Shown here in pieces: positions 1-9,045 of a stretch of 34,116 nt of DNA. The notes under the pieces were generated by a model. That model had not been told where the DNA came from, did no database searches, and saw only the letters and a program-made list of their open reading frames with translations. This stretch comes from Polyangiaceae bacterium (GTDB lineage: Bacteria; Myxococcota_A; Polyangia; Polyangiales; Polyangiaceae): NCBI GenBank assembly GCA_013141295.1, contig JABFRG010000186.1, positions 1-34,116 on the forward strand, read 5' to 3'. The number at the start of each line of letters is the position of its first letter. Positions within the stretch are counted from its first letter, which is position 1. A program made the translations under genes and the position numbers.

Positions 1-276
1 CCCCCCGCCCCCGCGGCCGCCACCTCGGTGGCCGACGTCAAGCCCGAGCCCTCGGCCGCGCCGCCGCGCGAGCCTGGCTTTCTCACCATCGACACCTACC
101 CGTGGACGCGTGTCACCGAGGGAGGGCGCGTGATCGGCAACACGCCGGTGGTTCGGGCTTCGCTGTCGCCCGGTACTCACGTCATCTCGCTCGACAACCC
201 CGCAGAGAACGTTCACCAGACGACCACGGTGACGATCAAAAGTGGTGAGCTCGTCTCCCGTCGTTTGGCATTCTAA
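1..276 (+). CDS. C-terminal fragment of a PEGA-domain protein (probably the tail of a Ser/Thr protein kinase); 5' end outside window
   Basis: Open frame continues to window start; PEGA-like pattern GFLTIDTYPWTRVTEGGRVIGNTPVVRASLSPGTHVISLDNP. Confidence 0.7.
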   Translation, partial: PPAPAAATSVADVKPEPSAAPPREPGFLTIDTYPWTRVTEGGRVIGNTPVVRASLSPGTHVISLDNPAENVHQTTTVTIKSGELVSRRLAF

Positions 277-293
277 TCAGAGGCCGTGCCCGC

Positions 294-1151
294 ATGTTCC
301 GAAGTCTCGCTATCACGCTCCTTCTCTCGACGACGCTCCTCGTGGCCGGCATCGGCCACGCCGCGAGCAACCCCCGGGCGCAAGCCGAGATCGCGGCCGC
401 CGAGAAGGCGTACACTGCACTCGACTACGTGCAGGCGCGGCAGCAGGCCGAGCGTCTCCGCGACCAAGGGGGGCTGACCCACGAGCAGCTTCAGCGCACC
501 GTGCGCATCATCGCCCTATCGAACGCTGCGCTCGACAAGCCGGAAGCTGCGCGCGACGCGTACACTTTGCTGCTGGCGTACGATCCGGACTTCAAGGTCG
601 ACACCAAGTTGGGCCCCAAGTTTCAGGAGCCGTTCGCCGAGGCGCGGGGCTACTGGAAGGCCCAGTCGAAGCGACCCGGCGTCGAGACCACCGCTTCGCT
701 GCACGTGGGGGCGCTCGGCGCGATTCGCGTTCAGACCCGTGACCCCAGCGAGATTGCGGTGCGCGTGGCCATGGGGTACCGGTGGGCGCCGGCTCGGGAA
801 TACCAGGTGACGCCAGCACGCCTGGGCGACACGCAGGTCGACGTCTCCGCGCCGCCGGCCGGGGCCACCCGCCTCGACTTCTATGTTCAGGTCTTCGACG
901 CGAAGGACAGCGTCGTCTTCGAAGATGGCAATCCCGAGTCGCCGAAGACCGCCATTGCCACCGCCGACGCCGCGAGCGCGCGGAAGAGCGACAAAAGCGT
1001 TCTCGCCAGTCCGTGGTTCTGGGTGGTCGGTGCCGCGGTGCTGGCGGCGGGCGGCGTGGGTACCTACTTTGCCGTGCGCCCCACCCAGTCGGACCCCACG
1101 TCGTTCCGCGCCAGCGGCGTCGCCGTGTGCGGCGGCGCACCGTGTAACTGA
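294..1151 (+). CDS. Secreted/membrane protein with TPR-like N-terminus and C-terminal TM helix
   Basis: Signal peptide MFRSLAITLLLSTTLLVAGIGHA; C-terminal TM WFWVVGAAVLAAGGVGTYFAV; 17 bp downstream of the PEGA gene on the same strand. Confidence 0.75.
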   Translation: MFRSLAITLLLSTTLLVAGIGHAASNPRAQAEIAAAEKAYTALDYVQARQQAERLRDQGGLTHEQLQRTVRIIALSNAALDKPEAARDAYTLLLAYDPDFKVDTKLGPKFQEPFAEARGYWKAQSKRPGVETTASLHVGALGAIRVQTRDPSEIAVRVAMGYRWAPAREYQVTPARLGDTQVDVSAPPAGATRLDFYVQVFDAKDSVVFEDGNPESPKTAIATADAASARKSDKSVLASPWFWVVGAAVLAAGGVGTYFAVRPTQSDPTSFRASGVAVCGGAPCN

Positions 1152-1276
1152 AGAGGTCGCAGGGCAGCTCGGTGGGCGCGCCCCGGGCGTGACCCGCGCG
1201 CAGCAGCGCGTCCCCCTGGAGTTTCCGAGGCTTGCACGCGATGGCGCGTGGCCACGGGCTTGCAACTCCGACGTTC

Positions 1277-2125
1277 ATGTCGATCCGCAAGCATGTGATG
1301 GTGGCGATGGTGGCCGCGTCCTTCGGCGCAATCTTGTTCGGGCAACGCGAGGCCACGGCGCAAAGTCCGGCCGGTGCTTCCGGGCGTGGCGCCGCGGTGT
1401 TCACCAAGCGCAACATGTTCGGCGTGAGCTGTGGAAACTCGATGGCCGAGTGCAAGGCCTTCTGCTCCGCGGCGTGCGACATCCTGCCTTCGGGCGGCGC
1501 CAACTGCCCGCGCGTTCCCACCTCCGGCGAGGGGCTCATCGCTGGAGACTCGTCGCAACTCATGTCCATCGCCAAGGCGTTGCCGAACCTCAAGTACGTG
1601 AAGGTCGCGGCGGGCGCCAAGGCCACGCAGGAAGTGGTCGACGGCCTGAAGCGCCTCGACGGATGGTTGGCGACCTCGCCTGACCGTGCAAAGTACAACT
1701 ATTCGATCCAGGTCAACAACTGCTGGCGCGACGGCGTCTACGACAGCAAGGTCGAATGCTACTTCATCATGAAGGATAAGAATCCCCAGGACCTGAAGCT
1801 CGCTTGGCCCGGCGCCACGCCCCACAGCAGTGGCAAGGCGTGCGATCTGGTGCTGGTGGACCAGGCTGGCAAGGTGGCGACGCCGAGCAACGCCTGCACC
1901 GCCGACGCGAAGACCTCCTCCCGCGTGGACTTCAAGACTGCCTCGAAGCTTCTCGACGAGGCGCTCACCAACGACGTGGTGGGCGCCCAACGGCTCAACT
2001 ACGAGGCGTGGCACTTCGAGTGGGGCGGCGCCGTGCGCGCCGACGACTGCCGCTGCAAGGCCCCCGAGTGTCAGGAGAAGTTCTGGCCTCCGTCGTGTAC
2101 GCCGGCCGGCTGCCGCGCGCACTGA
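1277..2125 (+). CDS. Exported M15-like (D-Ala-D-Ala carboxypeptidase/dipeptidase fold) peptidase
   Basis: HSSGKACD fits HxxGxAxD and NYEAWHFEW fits ExWH, the M15 zinc motifs; signal peptide after ATG 1277. Confidence 0.75.
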   Translation: MSIRKHVMVAMVAASFGAILFGQREATAQSPAGASGRGAAVFTKRNMFGVSCGNSMAECKAFCSAACDILPSGGANCPRVPTSGEGLIAGDSSQLMSIAKALPNLKYVKVAAGAKATQEVVDGLKRLDGWLATSPDRAKYNYSIQVNNCWRDGVYDSKVECYFIMKDKNPQDLKLAWPGATPHSSGKACDLVLVDQAGKVATPSNACTADAKTSSRVDFKTASKLLDEALTNDVVGAQRLNYEAWHFEWGGAVRADDCRCKAPECQEKFWPPSCTPAGCRAH

Positions 2126-2129
2126 TCCG

Positions 2130-3014
2130 CTACGGAGTGGGTTTGCAGTCGAAGAGGTCGGCGTTCTCTTCGCCCCAGGAGCGTGGATCGTTGACCGTGC
2201 CGGTGACGGTGATCTTCGCCTTCGCGCCCTTTTGCTCGGGTGGGTTCGCGCCCTTGGGCACCTTGCAGAGGAGCACCTTCTTCGGATCGGGATCGCCGAG
2301 CATGCCGATCATCATGCTCTGGCCCATGGAGATGCCCTCGTAGGTGCCGGTGACGGTGACCTTCTTGCCGATCCACTTGCTCGGTGCTGCAGCGAGGCCG
2401 GCGGCGAGCTCGGGTTTGGTGATGGTGGCCTTGGGGCCCTGGCCCTTGGGATCGTCCGGGGGGAGCCCGGGCTTCTGGCCCAGGATGGTCAGGCACTCGG
2501 CGTACTTGTCCCATTCCCGGGAGAGCTGGTTCTTTTCGCTGAAGTCGTCGGAGGTGACCTTGGCCGGCATCTCCACCTTCTTGCTGCCGCTGTCCTCGGT
2601 GAGCATGCCGGGGCCGCCCAGCACGTCGGGGATCTGGATGGCGAAGTACACGGCGCAGGCGTGGCCGTCGCTCGCGGCCCACTGGTACTGATCCTGCTTC
2701 TTGCCGACCAGGGCGTGGTTCTTGGAAACCGTCTTGGTGGGCGGGCCCAGCAGGCTCACCAGTTTTCCGTAGGACTCGCCGTAGGGCTTCATCCCCTGGA
2801 TCACGCCCTGCGCCGATGCGACGCGATCCACCGTGAGGGGGCCGGCAAACGCGGCCGGAACGGGAACCACCGGTGCGGCGGAGGAGGGCGCGGAGGCGGA
2901 GCGCAGGGTCGGCTGCGCGGGCGCAGCACCGGCCTCGGGCGATTCGGACGTGGTCTTGCAGGCGAATGAAACGAGGACGAGCGCGGGGATCGCGGCAGAA
3001 AACGGTAGGCGCAT
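2130..3014 (-). CDS. Lipoprotein with C-terminal OB-fold (tRNA_anti-like) domain
   Basis: MRLPFSAAIPALVLVSFAC lipobox; WIGKKVTVTGTYEGISMGQ...KITVTGTVND OB-like pattern; start chosen at ATG 3014. Confidence 0.75.
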   Translation of the reverse strand: MRLPFSAAIPALVLVSFACKTTSESPEAGAAPAQPTLRSASAPSSAAPVVPVPAAFAGPLTVDRVASAQGVIQGMKPYGESYGKLVSLLGPPTKTVSKNHALVGKKQDQYQWAASDGHACAVYFAIQIPDVLGGPGMLTEDSGSKKVEMPAKVTSDDFSEKNQLSREWDKYAECLTILGQKPGLPPDDPKGQGPKATITKPELAAGLAAAPSKWIGKKVTVTGTYEGISMGQSMMIGMLGDPDPKKVLLCKVPKGANPPEQKGAKAKITVTGTVNDPRSWGEENADLFDCKPTP

Positions 3015-3096
3015 GGGGACTATTGACGCCGCGCGCCGCCATCCGTCACGAAATCGTCCACGCTCCCGTCGCTCCGGAGGCGCGAGCCTGCCCCCG

Positions 3097-4098
3097 TCAG
3101 TCGTAGGCGCAACCCGCCCGAGGGAAGTATGCGTGGGATACGCCGTACACGATGGGGCCGGCAGCGATGCCGCAGTACTGCGCCGAGAGCCCCTGGATGG
3201 GCTCCGGCAGGTGGGTGCATTCGGGTGAGAGAATGCGCGCCACGGTGCCCTCCTTGGTTGCAAAATACATGGTTCTGTACAGCGTTTCGAGGAAGGCAAC
3301 GTGCTCCGCCAGCGCGCATGCAGCTGCGTCTGCGCCTTCGCCGATGACCAATTGCCCGTCGCGGGTCATCGCCGCCCAAGCGTAGCCGTTCCCGGTGGAG
3401 CCTACGAAGTCTCCGGTACCCGCGGAGAGTCGCGTGACGCGCTTGGTCTTGTCGACGTGATACGCGAGCCCGCCGTCGCCCAGGGCTATGAGCGCGCCAC
3501 GGTCGAGTGCCTGAACGAGCCGGAAGCTGCCGGGGACCACGAGCGTTGCTGCGCCCGACGGTCCGCAAAAGAGACCCTGGCCCGTGGCCGCGCAGCGCTC
3601 TGTCTCCGACAGCGCGACAGCTGCGCGTGTGTCGGGTGGGTACACCCACGGATCCTGCGCGCAGCCGCCCGGCGGACACGGGGCACCCACGAACGGATTG
3701 CACAGCGCGGGCTCGTAGGTGAGGGGCGCGCATACGTCTTTGCGGTAGGCAGTGGTGCAGTTCATCGGCCCCGCCGGCGAGTGAAAGCCGTCCGCCTCGA
3801 GCGTCCAATCGGCGGGTGGATCGTCGAGCCGAGAGAACGCGAGAGGCCCCGCGTCGCATGCGTCACCCGGCACCTTGTACGGCGCGGGGCATCGAGCGGG
3901 ATCCAGCATCGCGCAGCGATCGACCAGCTCCTGGTGTGCCCGGGCGTCGACGAGCGCCGTGGCGTCGGTCGATCCGGCGTCGCCGGCGTCCATCGCGGTT
4001 CCCGCGTCGGTACCGCCGCCACTGCCAGCGCCCGCCGCTGCGCATGCGCCGCACGCGAGCACCCACCCCAGTAGCCCCGGCAACGTTGCTCTCCCCAT
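3097..4098 (-). CDS. Predicted lipoprotein, unknown function
   Basis: MGRATLPGLLGWVLACGAC signal/lipobox; Cys-rich secreted composition. Confidence 0.75.
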   Translation of the reverse strand: MGRATLPGLLGWVLACGACAAAGAGSGGGTDAGTAMDAGDAGSTDATALVDARAHQELVDRCAMLDPARCPAPYKVPGDACDAGPLAFSRLDDPPADWTLEADGFHSPAGPMNCTTAYRKDVCAPLTYEPALCNPFVGAPCPPGGCAQDPWVYPPDTRAAVALSETERCAATGQGLFCGPSGAATLVVPGSFRLVQALDRGALIALGDGGLAYHVDKTKRVTRLSAGTGDFVGSTGNGYAWAAMTRDGQLVIGEGADAAACALAEHVAFLETLYRTMYFATKEGTVARILSPECTHLPEPIQGLSAQYCGIAAGPIVYGVSHAYFPRAGCAYD

Positions 4099-4130
4099 GA
4101 GGGGAGCCTACGTCAAAGCGGCGTTGTTTG

Positions 4131-5591
4131 CTACCGCCCGGTCACGCAACCGCAGTCGAGGACGTACCAGGTCCACGCTTCGACGCGGCCTTGGCCGGCG
4201 ATGAGACCGGTGGCGCACTCCTGGTACACGTAGAGATCGCTGGTCCAGATGCGTCCGAGCCGGGTGTCGCCGCAGGCCTGCTTCGCGAGCGTGGTGCTCT
4301 CCACTTGCGTGAAGAAGCTGCGATCCGGCAGGAGGTGACGCATCGGGCGACCCTCGTTGGTGGCCGCGCGAAACACCACGTCCGGCCGGTAGTAGAGAAT
4401 CGCGATGGGGGCGCCGGTGGAGGCCACCAGCTGCGCGCCCGGGGGAAACACCGTGGCCTGGCTCCGGGCCGAGGCGAACGGCTTCTGCAGGTCTTCGGCG
4501 AGCGTGCCGAGACCCAGGCCATTGAGCAGTAGGATCCAAGGGGAGAGCAGCGCCAGCGCCGGGACCCCGAGCCACGGTCGGGTTCGCGCGAGCTGCACGG
4601 CGACGGCCACGAGCGCCGCAGCTGCCGGCAGCGCGATGAAGATCAGATGCCTGTAATGTGCACCAGTCCGGGTGACGAAGGTGTAGGTGAGGGCCGCCGA
4701 GGCCAGCGCCCAGCCGAGGCCGAACACCCGGGCTTTGCGGTCGCGTCGCCAAAGGACGACGAGCACCAGCACCGCCATGCCCGCGAACGTCGGGAGCTCC
4801 AGCCGATCCACCAGGGACGCCGAGGGCCACTCCGGAAGCATCCACGTGCCCTCGGCCTGAAAGAACGCGCGGCGCCACACCCGCGCCACCGAGACGAAGC
4901 GAACGTCGAGGAGCGCGGCGCTCTCGTTCATGTGCAGCGAACGCTCCGCGTGCGGCAGCGCGAAGGCGAGCGCCAGGAGCGGCCCGGGGGCGCAGGCGAG
5001 ACCGTGCGCCAGCGGCGCGAACGAACGAACCCGCACTGCGCGCACACCGACAGCGACCGCGATAGCCGAGGCCACCAGCAACGAGGCATGGAGGTTGAGC
5101 ACGCCGCAGGCGGCGCTTGCGAAGACGAGCGGGGCGAGGTGCCCACGGCGGGCCCGCGCGTAGGCGAGCGATGCAGCCCAACCGGAGAGGGCGAGGCCGT
5201 GCGCCAGGCCGTACTGTCGCGCGACGATGCCGCCCTCGAAGAGACACGGGTACGAGAGCGCCAGGAGTCCGGTGGTGATCCACGCCGCGCGAACGTTCGT
5301 AAGCTCGCGCGCGAGCCGGAAGATGCCGCGCAACAGGACCGCGTACCCGGCGCCTGCGAGCACCGCCAGGCTCACGTTGCCGAACACGTAGTCCAGGACC
5401 TTCATGAGGAGGAAGATCCCCGGCGGCACGCCTTCGATGCGCGCCACGCGGAGCATCTCGCCGAGCGGCAGTCGCCCCACCAGCACTGTTTGCGCCTCGT
5501 CGCGCCAGGGCTCGTGAAAAAGGGCGGCGAGCGTGCCCAGCAAGAGCGCAGCGGCGAGGAACGGCCAGCCGCCGCGCAGAGAAGGTCGCAC
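4131..5591 (-). CDS. Polytopic membrane protein, GT-C/PMT-like glycosyltransferase
   Basis: Multiple hydrophobic segments; N-terminal HEPWRDEAQ acidic motif followed by TM helices, as in GT39/ArnT-like proteins. Confidence 0.65.
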   Translation of the reverse strand: MRPSLRGGWPFLAAALLLGTLAALFHEPWRDEAQTVLVGRLPLGEMLRVARIEGVPPGIFLLMKVLDYVFGNVSLAVLAGAGYAVLLRGIFRLARELTNVRAAWITTGLLALSYPCLFEGGIVARQYGLAHGLALSGWAASLAYARARRGHLAPLVFASAACGVLNLHASLLVASAIAVAVGVRAVRVRSFAPLAHGLACAPGPLLALAFALPHAERSLHMNESAALLDVRFVSVARVWRRAFFQAEGTWMLPEWPSASLVDRLELPTFAGMAVLVLVVLWRRDRKARVFGLGWALASAALTYTFVTRTGAHYRHLIFIALPAAAALVAVAVQLARTRPWLGVPALALLSPWILLLNGLGLGTLAEDLQKPFASARSQATVFPPGAQLVASTGAPIAILYYRPDVVFRAATNEGRPMRHLLPDRSFFTQVESTTLAKQACGDTRLGRIWTSDLYVYQECATGLIAGQGRVEAWTWYVLDCGCVTGR

Positions 5592-5606
5592 GGTCGCTCG
5601 CGGAGG

Positions 5607-7262
5607 TTACTGCTTGCTCTCGAAGTCGAGGAAGCGGTGCTCGAGCTCCCACTGCATGGTGGCGCGCTCGCTCTTGCCGAGGAAGGTCTTGCAGGCCTCG
5701 CTCGGCGTGTCGCCCACCGCGCTCTTGGCGTCGGCGGCGCAATCGGCCACCGGCTTGCCTTCGGCGACCGCGGTCCAGAGGCTGTCGCCCGGGAGGAACG
5801 CGTGCTCGAGGCTGTTGCGCGCCATGGTCTTGAGCTGGCGGTAGCCGAGCTTCTGGTCCATCGCCGCGCGCACGTACTCGCCGGCGAGGCTCGAGCGCGA
5901 CACGCCCTGATCGTCGGTGGCCAGGGCCACCGGAACGCCGGCCTTCAGGTACTCGGCGAGCGGGTGCTTGGCGCCGGCGATCTCGAGGATCTGCGCGTTG
6001 CTGCTGAGACACACCTCGACCAGCACGTTCCGCGCGTGCATGTCGGCGAGGAGCGTGGGCGCGTCGGTCTCGCTCAGCACGTCGATGCCGTGGCCGATAC
6101 GCTCGGCATGGCCGGCGTCGATGGCGTGGCGCACGTGGTAGGTGTTGGCGTCGGCGTACGCGGCTGGCAAGAACTGCGGGGTGAGCTCTCCGGCGTGGAG
6201 CGTGACGTGGAGCGGGCTCTTCTTGGTGACCGTGTACTTGGCGTACAGGAAGTCGAGCATCGCCATGTGCAGATCGTAGTTCCGGAGCGAGGTGGTGTCG
6301 TCTTCCGGCGACGAGAGGTTCACGGCCACGATTTGCCCGGTCTTGGCGGCCATTTCATAGGCGCTCACCAGCTGCCCGAAGATGGTGTCGTTGGCGCCGG
6401 TGCGCGAAACCTGGGCCACGAAGCGTACGCCCACCTTGCAGCCGGGCGCCGGGCTCCCGCCGTTGCACCCGAGGACGTTCTTGTAGGCGGCGCCCGCAGA
6501 ATTCACCGCGGCTACGTCGGCGTCGACCTGCGCATTGAAGCCGGCGTTGGTGGTGAGGGTGTCGTAGAAGCCGGGCAGGGCGTCGGCGGTGACGCTGCCG
6601 GAGAACACCGACGCGGCGAGGGTGCCCACGTTCTTGCCGAGGTTGAACATGGTCTCGACGTAGAGCTGGTTCTCGTCGGCCGCGCGGTTCAGCACGTCGG
6701 CGATGCTGTCGTCGCGATGGGCGCCGGCGATGGCGCCGTACTTCCCGAAGGTGGCGAAGAAGTGATCGTGCCCCGTCTCGGCGCCGGGCACGAAGTCCTT
6801 CATGCTCCAGGCCTTGAGGATCTGATCGAAGAACGCGCCCGAGGTGGGCGCCGGTTGCGTGGCGGCGGAGCACTGGTTCCCGTACACGGCGGCGAAGGTG
6901 GTGCTGTTGACGCAGTCGCCGTCGGCCTTGCCCCAGTCGAGGTAGGTCTCGGCGTACACCGCGCCGCTCAGGTGGTTGTGGAGATCGCCGCCCTTGGGCA
7001 TCGCCTTGGCGAAGGCCGCGAGATCGGCGGGGGTGCTCACCACCGCGTCGAAGCGCTCCGAAGCCCGCTGCTCCCAGGCGCTCGCGCACTCGGCCGAGGT
7101 CCCGGTGCAGGCGGGGCCCGCATCGGCGGTGATCTCGGCGTCGGGCGTGCCGCCGTCGGCGCCCGGCAGTGGCTGCGTGGCGCCGCCGCCGCTGGAAGAG
7201 CAAGCCCAGCCGGAAGCAGCCGAGAGACCAATCAGGCAACCAAGGACCGCTACACGGGACAT
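5607..7262 (-). CDS. Adenosine deaminase-like amidohydrolase, predicted lipoprotein
   Basis: MSRVAVLGCLIGLSAASGWAC lipobox; DLHNHLSGA, LHAGE, ERIGHGID, SSNAQI, ATDDQGVSRSSL match ADA-family catalytic motifs. Confidence 0.85.
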   Translation of the reverse strand: MSRVAVLGCLIGLSAASGWACSSSGGGATQPLPGADGGTPDAEITADAGPACTGTSAECASAWEQRASERFDAVVSTPADLAAFAKAMPKGGDLHNHLSGAVYAETYLDWGKADGDCVNSTTFAAVYGNQCSAATQPAPTSGAFFDQILKAWSMKDFVPGAETGHDHFFATFGKYGAIAGAHRDDSIADVLNRAADENQLYVETMFNLGKNVGTLAASVFSGSVTADALPGFYDTLTTNAGFNAQVDADVAAVNSAGAAYKNVLGCNGGSPAPGCKVGVRFVAQVSRTGANDTIFGQLVSAYEMAAKTGQIVAVNLSSPEDDTTSLRNYDLHMAMLDFLYAKYTVTKKSPLHVTLHAGELTPQFLPAAYADANTYHVRHAIDAGHAERIGHGIDVLSETDAPTLLADMHARNVLVEVCLSSNAQILEIAGAKHPLAEYLKAGVPVALATDDQGVSRSSLAGEYVRAAMDQKLGYRQLKTMARNSLEHAFLPGDSLWTAVAEGKPVADCAADAKSAVGDTPSEACKTFLGKSERATMQWELEHRFLDFESKQ

Positions 7263-7419
7263 CGACACACTCGCTGGGCAAGTTGGGCGCTGGACTACAG
7301 CGCCGCAATCGTGCACCTTTTCCACGAAACCGGCGCCGACGCAACCCGTGCGGCGCCTATGGCGCATCGCGTTGCACGGACGTGGCACCGATGGGGCGCC
7401 GGTGACACGAAGCGCGGGC

Positions 7420-8889
7420 TCAGGTCCAGGCGCCGAAGGTGGCAACGCCCGCGAGGTAGCCGGGGAGCCAGGCGACGATGAAGAGCGGCGTGGTGCCATA
7501 GAGCTGCGATTCCTCGAAGCGGACGAAGGCGACCTGGGGTGAGGCGGCGCGGAGGAGCGCATCGGCCTTGGCGTACGCCGAGAGCGCGTGCTTCTCGTGG
7601 TACTCCTTGGGGCTCTTCCGCACGTCCTCGGAGTGCGCGTAGAAAAGGTTGTCGCTGATGCGGCGGCCTTGGCGGCTCGCCACCGGGCGCTCCACCAGGA
7701 GCTTCTCGTCGGGTCCCAGCGAGAGCGCGGCCCGGAGCGCCGCCTCCGAGGTGTCGGCCACCGGGGCGACGAAGGGCACGTAGGGCCAATCGGTATCGGT
7801 GGAGCAGTACGCGTGCCGGAGCGCTTTGGTGACGGAGGTGGCGAGCGCGTGCGCCGCCAATAGATCGTCGAGACGCTCGGCCAAAGGTCCGAGCTTGGTG
7901 CCTTCCGGAAAGCAGCCCCAGCTGGTGGCGACGAGCTTCAGGAAGGTGGGCTCGCTGGGGTAGTTCGCTGCGCGGACCTCGTTGCAGTCGAGGAAACCAC
8001 CCATGAGCGGCCGATCGATGGCGATGTCCCCCCGTTTGGCGGCGATGGCGTCGGTTTTCGAGAGATCGAGGGACGCGAGCAGCGCAGGCGTCAGGCGGTC
8101 GTCCTCCTGCTCTTCTTCTTCCTCCTCGTCGTCTTCTTCTTCTTCCTCTTCGTCGCCGTCGTCTTCTTCCTCTTGCTCTTCGTCGCCGTCTTCTTCCTCT
8201 TCTTCCTCCTCCTCTTCGGAGTCCACCATCAGTCCGATGAGGGTCTGCAGATTCTCGCTGCGGTCATCGATCTCTCCGAAGGCCTCGTCGATGGCGGCCA
8301 CGCGTTTGGGGCTGCTCTTTCGTAGCGCCAGAACTGCACCGAAGCGCGCGCCCAGAGTGGCGTTCTCGTCGCGCACGATCTTCTCGAGATCGGCTGCCTT
8401 CTGGGGGAGAGCCGGGAGCGACGTTGCGTTCGGTCCTTCGGACTCGCTCTCGAGAACCGCAATGCCGTCGCGCTCTCCGGGGAAGAGCTGGACCAGCACG
8501 TGGGCCGCGGAGAGCTTGGTGACGCGCGCGATGTAGGTGCCGGCAGCTACGTCCAGGGGCCACGAATCACCGCGGTAGCCATCCACCAGCACCGGGGAGG
8601 CGCCCAGCTCCAGCGGCGCCTCGACCACCCATTCGGATCCGGCGGCGACGTGCGAGGGGCGCTGCTCGGCGACCTCGACGGTGACGCGCGCGAACTTCGC
8701 GTCGACCACCACCCCGAGCATCTGCGCGGCGACGCCCACCCTACGGTCTTCCCACACGTCGTTCTCGAACAGATCGTTCCAGCGCTCGGGCGCGTCCAGA
8801 TCGCCGAGCAGGCGTTGCCGGGTTCCGACGAACACCAGTGACATGGCGACCGTCTGACCGATATCGAGCACAACACGCATCCGAGGCAT
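7420..8889 (-). CDS. Uncharacterised protein with long internal acidic low-complexity tract
   Basis: 489-aa ORF; EEEEEEEEEDGDEEQEEEDDGDEEEEEEDDEEEEEEQEDD linker between two ordered-looking regions. Confidence 0.75.
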   Translation of the reverse strand: MPRMRVVLDIGQTVAMSLVFVGTRQRLLGDLDAPERWNDLFENDVWEDRRVGVAAQMLGVVVDAKFARVTVEVAEQRPSHVAAGSEWVVEAPLELGASPVLVDGYRGDSWPLDVAAGTYIARVTKLSAAHVLVQLFPGERDGIAVLESESEGPNATSLPALPQKAADLEKIVRDENATLGARFGAVLALRKSSPKRVAAIDEAFGEIDDRSENLQTLIGLMVDSEEEEEEEEEDGDEEQEEEDDGDEEEEEEDDEEEEEEQEDDRLTPALLASLDLSKTDAIAAKRGDIAIDRPLMGGFLDCNEVRAANYPSEPTFLKLVATSWGCFPEGTKLGPLAERLDDLLAAHALATSVTKALRHAYCSTDTDWPYVPFVAPVADTSEAALRAALSLGPDEKLLVERPVASRQGRRISDNLFYAHSEDVRKSPKEYHEKHALSAYAKADALLRAASPQVAFVRFEESQLYGTTPLFIVAWLPGYLAGVATFGAWT

Positions 8890-8990
8890 CCCTTCGTTCG
8901 AGCTGCGGGCGCGAAGCGCGACCGTGGACTACTCTACGTTCGCCCGCCGTCCACCTTTCCCAGCCTCGATTGAAATGCGAAACGATTCCA

Positions 8991-9010
8991 GTGCGCTATC
9001 GCGAGCGCAC
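8991..9010. promoter_or_regulatory. 20-bp dyad GTGCGCT-ATCGCG-AGCGCAC, candidate operator
   Basis: Perfect 7-bp arms in the 8889/9046 divergent intergenic region; same arms, spacer length and central CG as two other sites. Confidence 0.65.
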
Positions 9011-9045
9011 GGGGCGCGAACGGTGGCGTACTCTGGAGCCGAAGC

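Noticed and set aside
1235-1250. CACGCG-ATGG-CGCGTG dyad before the M15-like gene
   Set aside because: Short CG-only arms, single occurrence, no second copy found; likely chance
4108-6012. 634-aa minus-strand ORF overlapping the GT-C-like gene in another frame
   Set aside because: Arg/Ala/Pro-rich out-of-frame translation typical of GC-rich DNA
7329-7403. Inverted repeat ACCGGCGCC ... GGCGCCGGT upstream of the adenosine deaminase gene
   Set aside because: Arms contain self-palindromic GGCGCC and are far apart; expected by chance at this GC content
4647-7481. 944-aa plus-strand ORF antisense to the GT-C-like and adenosine deaminase genes
   Set aside because: Shadow ORF from high-GC codon usage; R/G/H/A-rich translation with no domain logic, while the opposite strand has clear motifs
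8098-8222. Possible CRISPR-like or tandem repeat array in the TCTTC-rich stretch
   Set aside because: No regular unit or spacers; it is an in-frame acidic codon run
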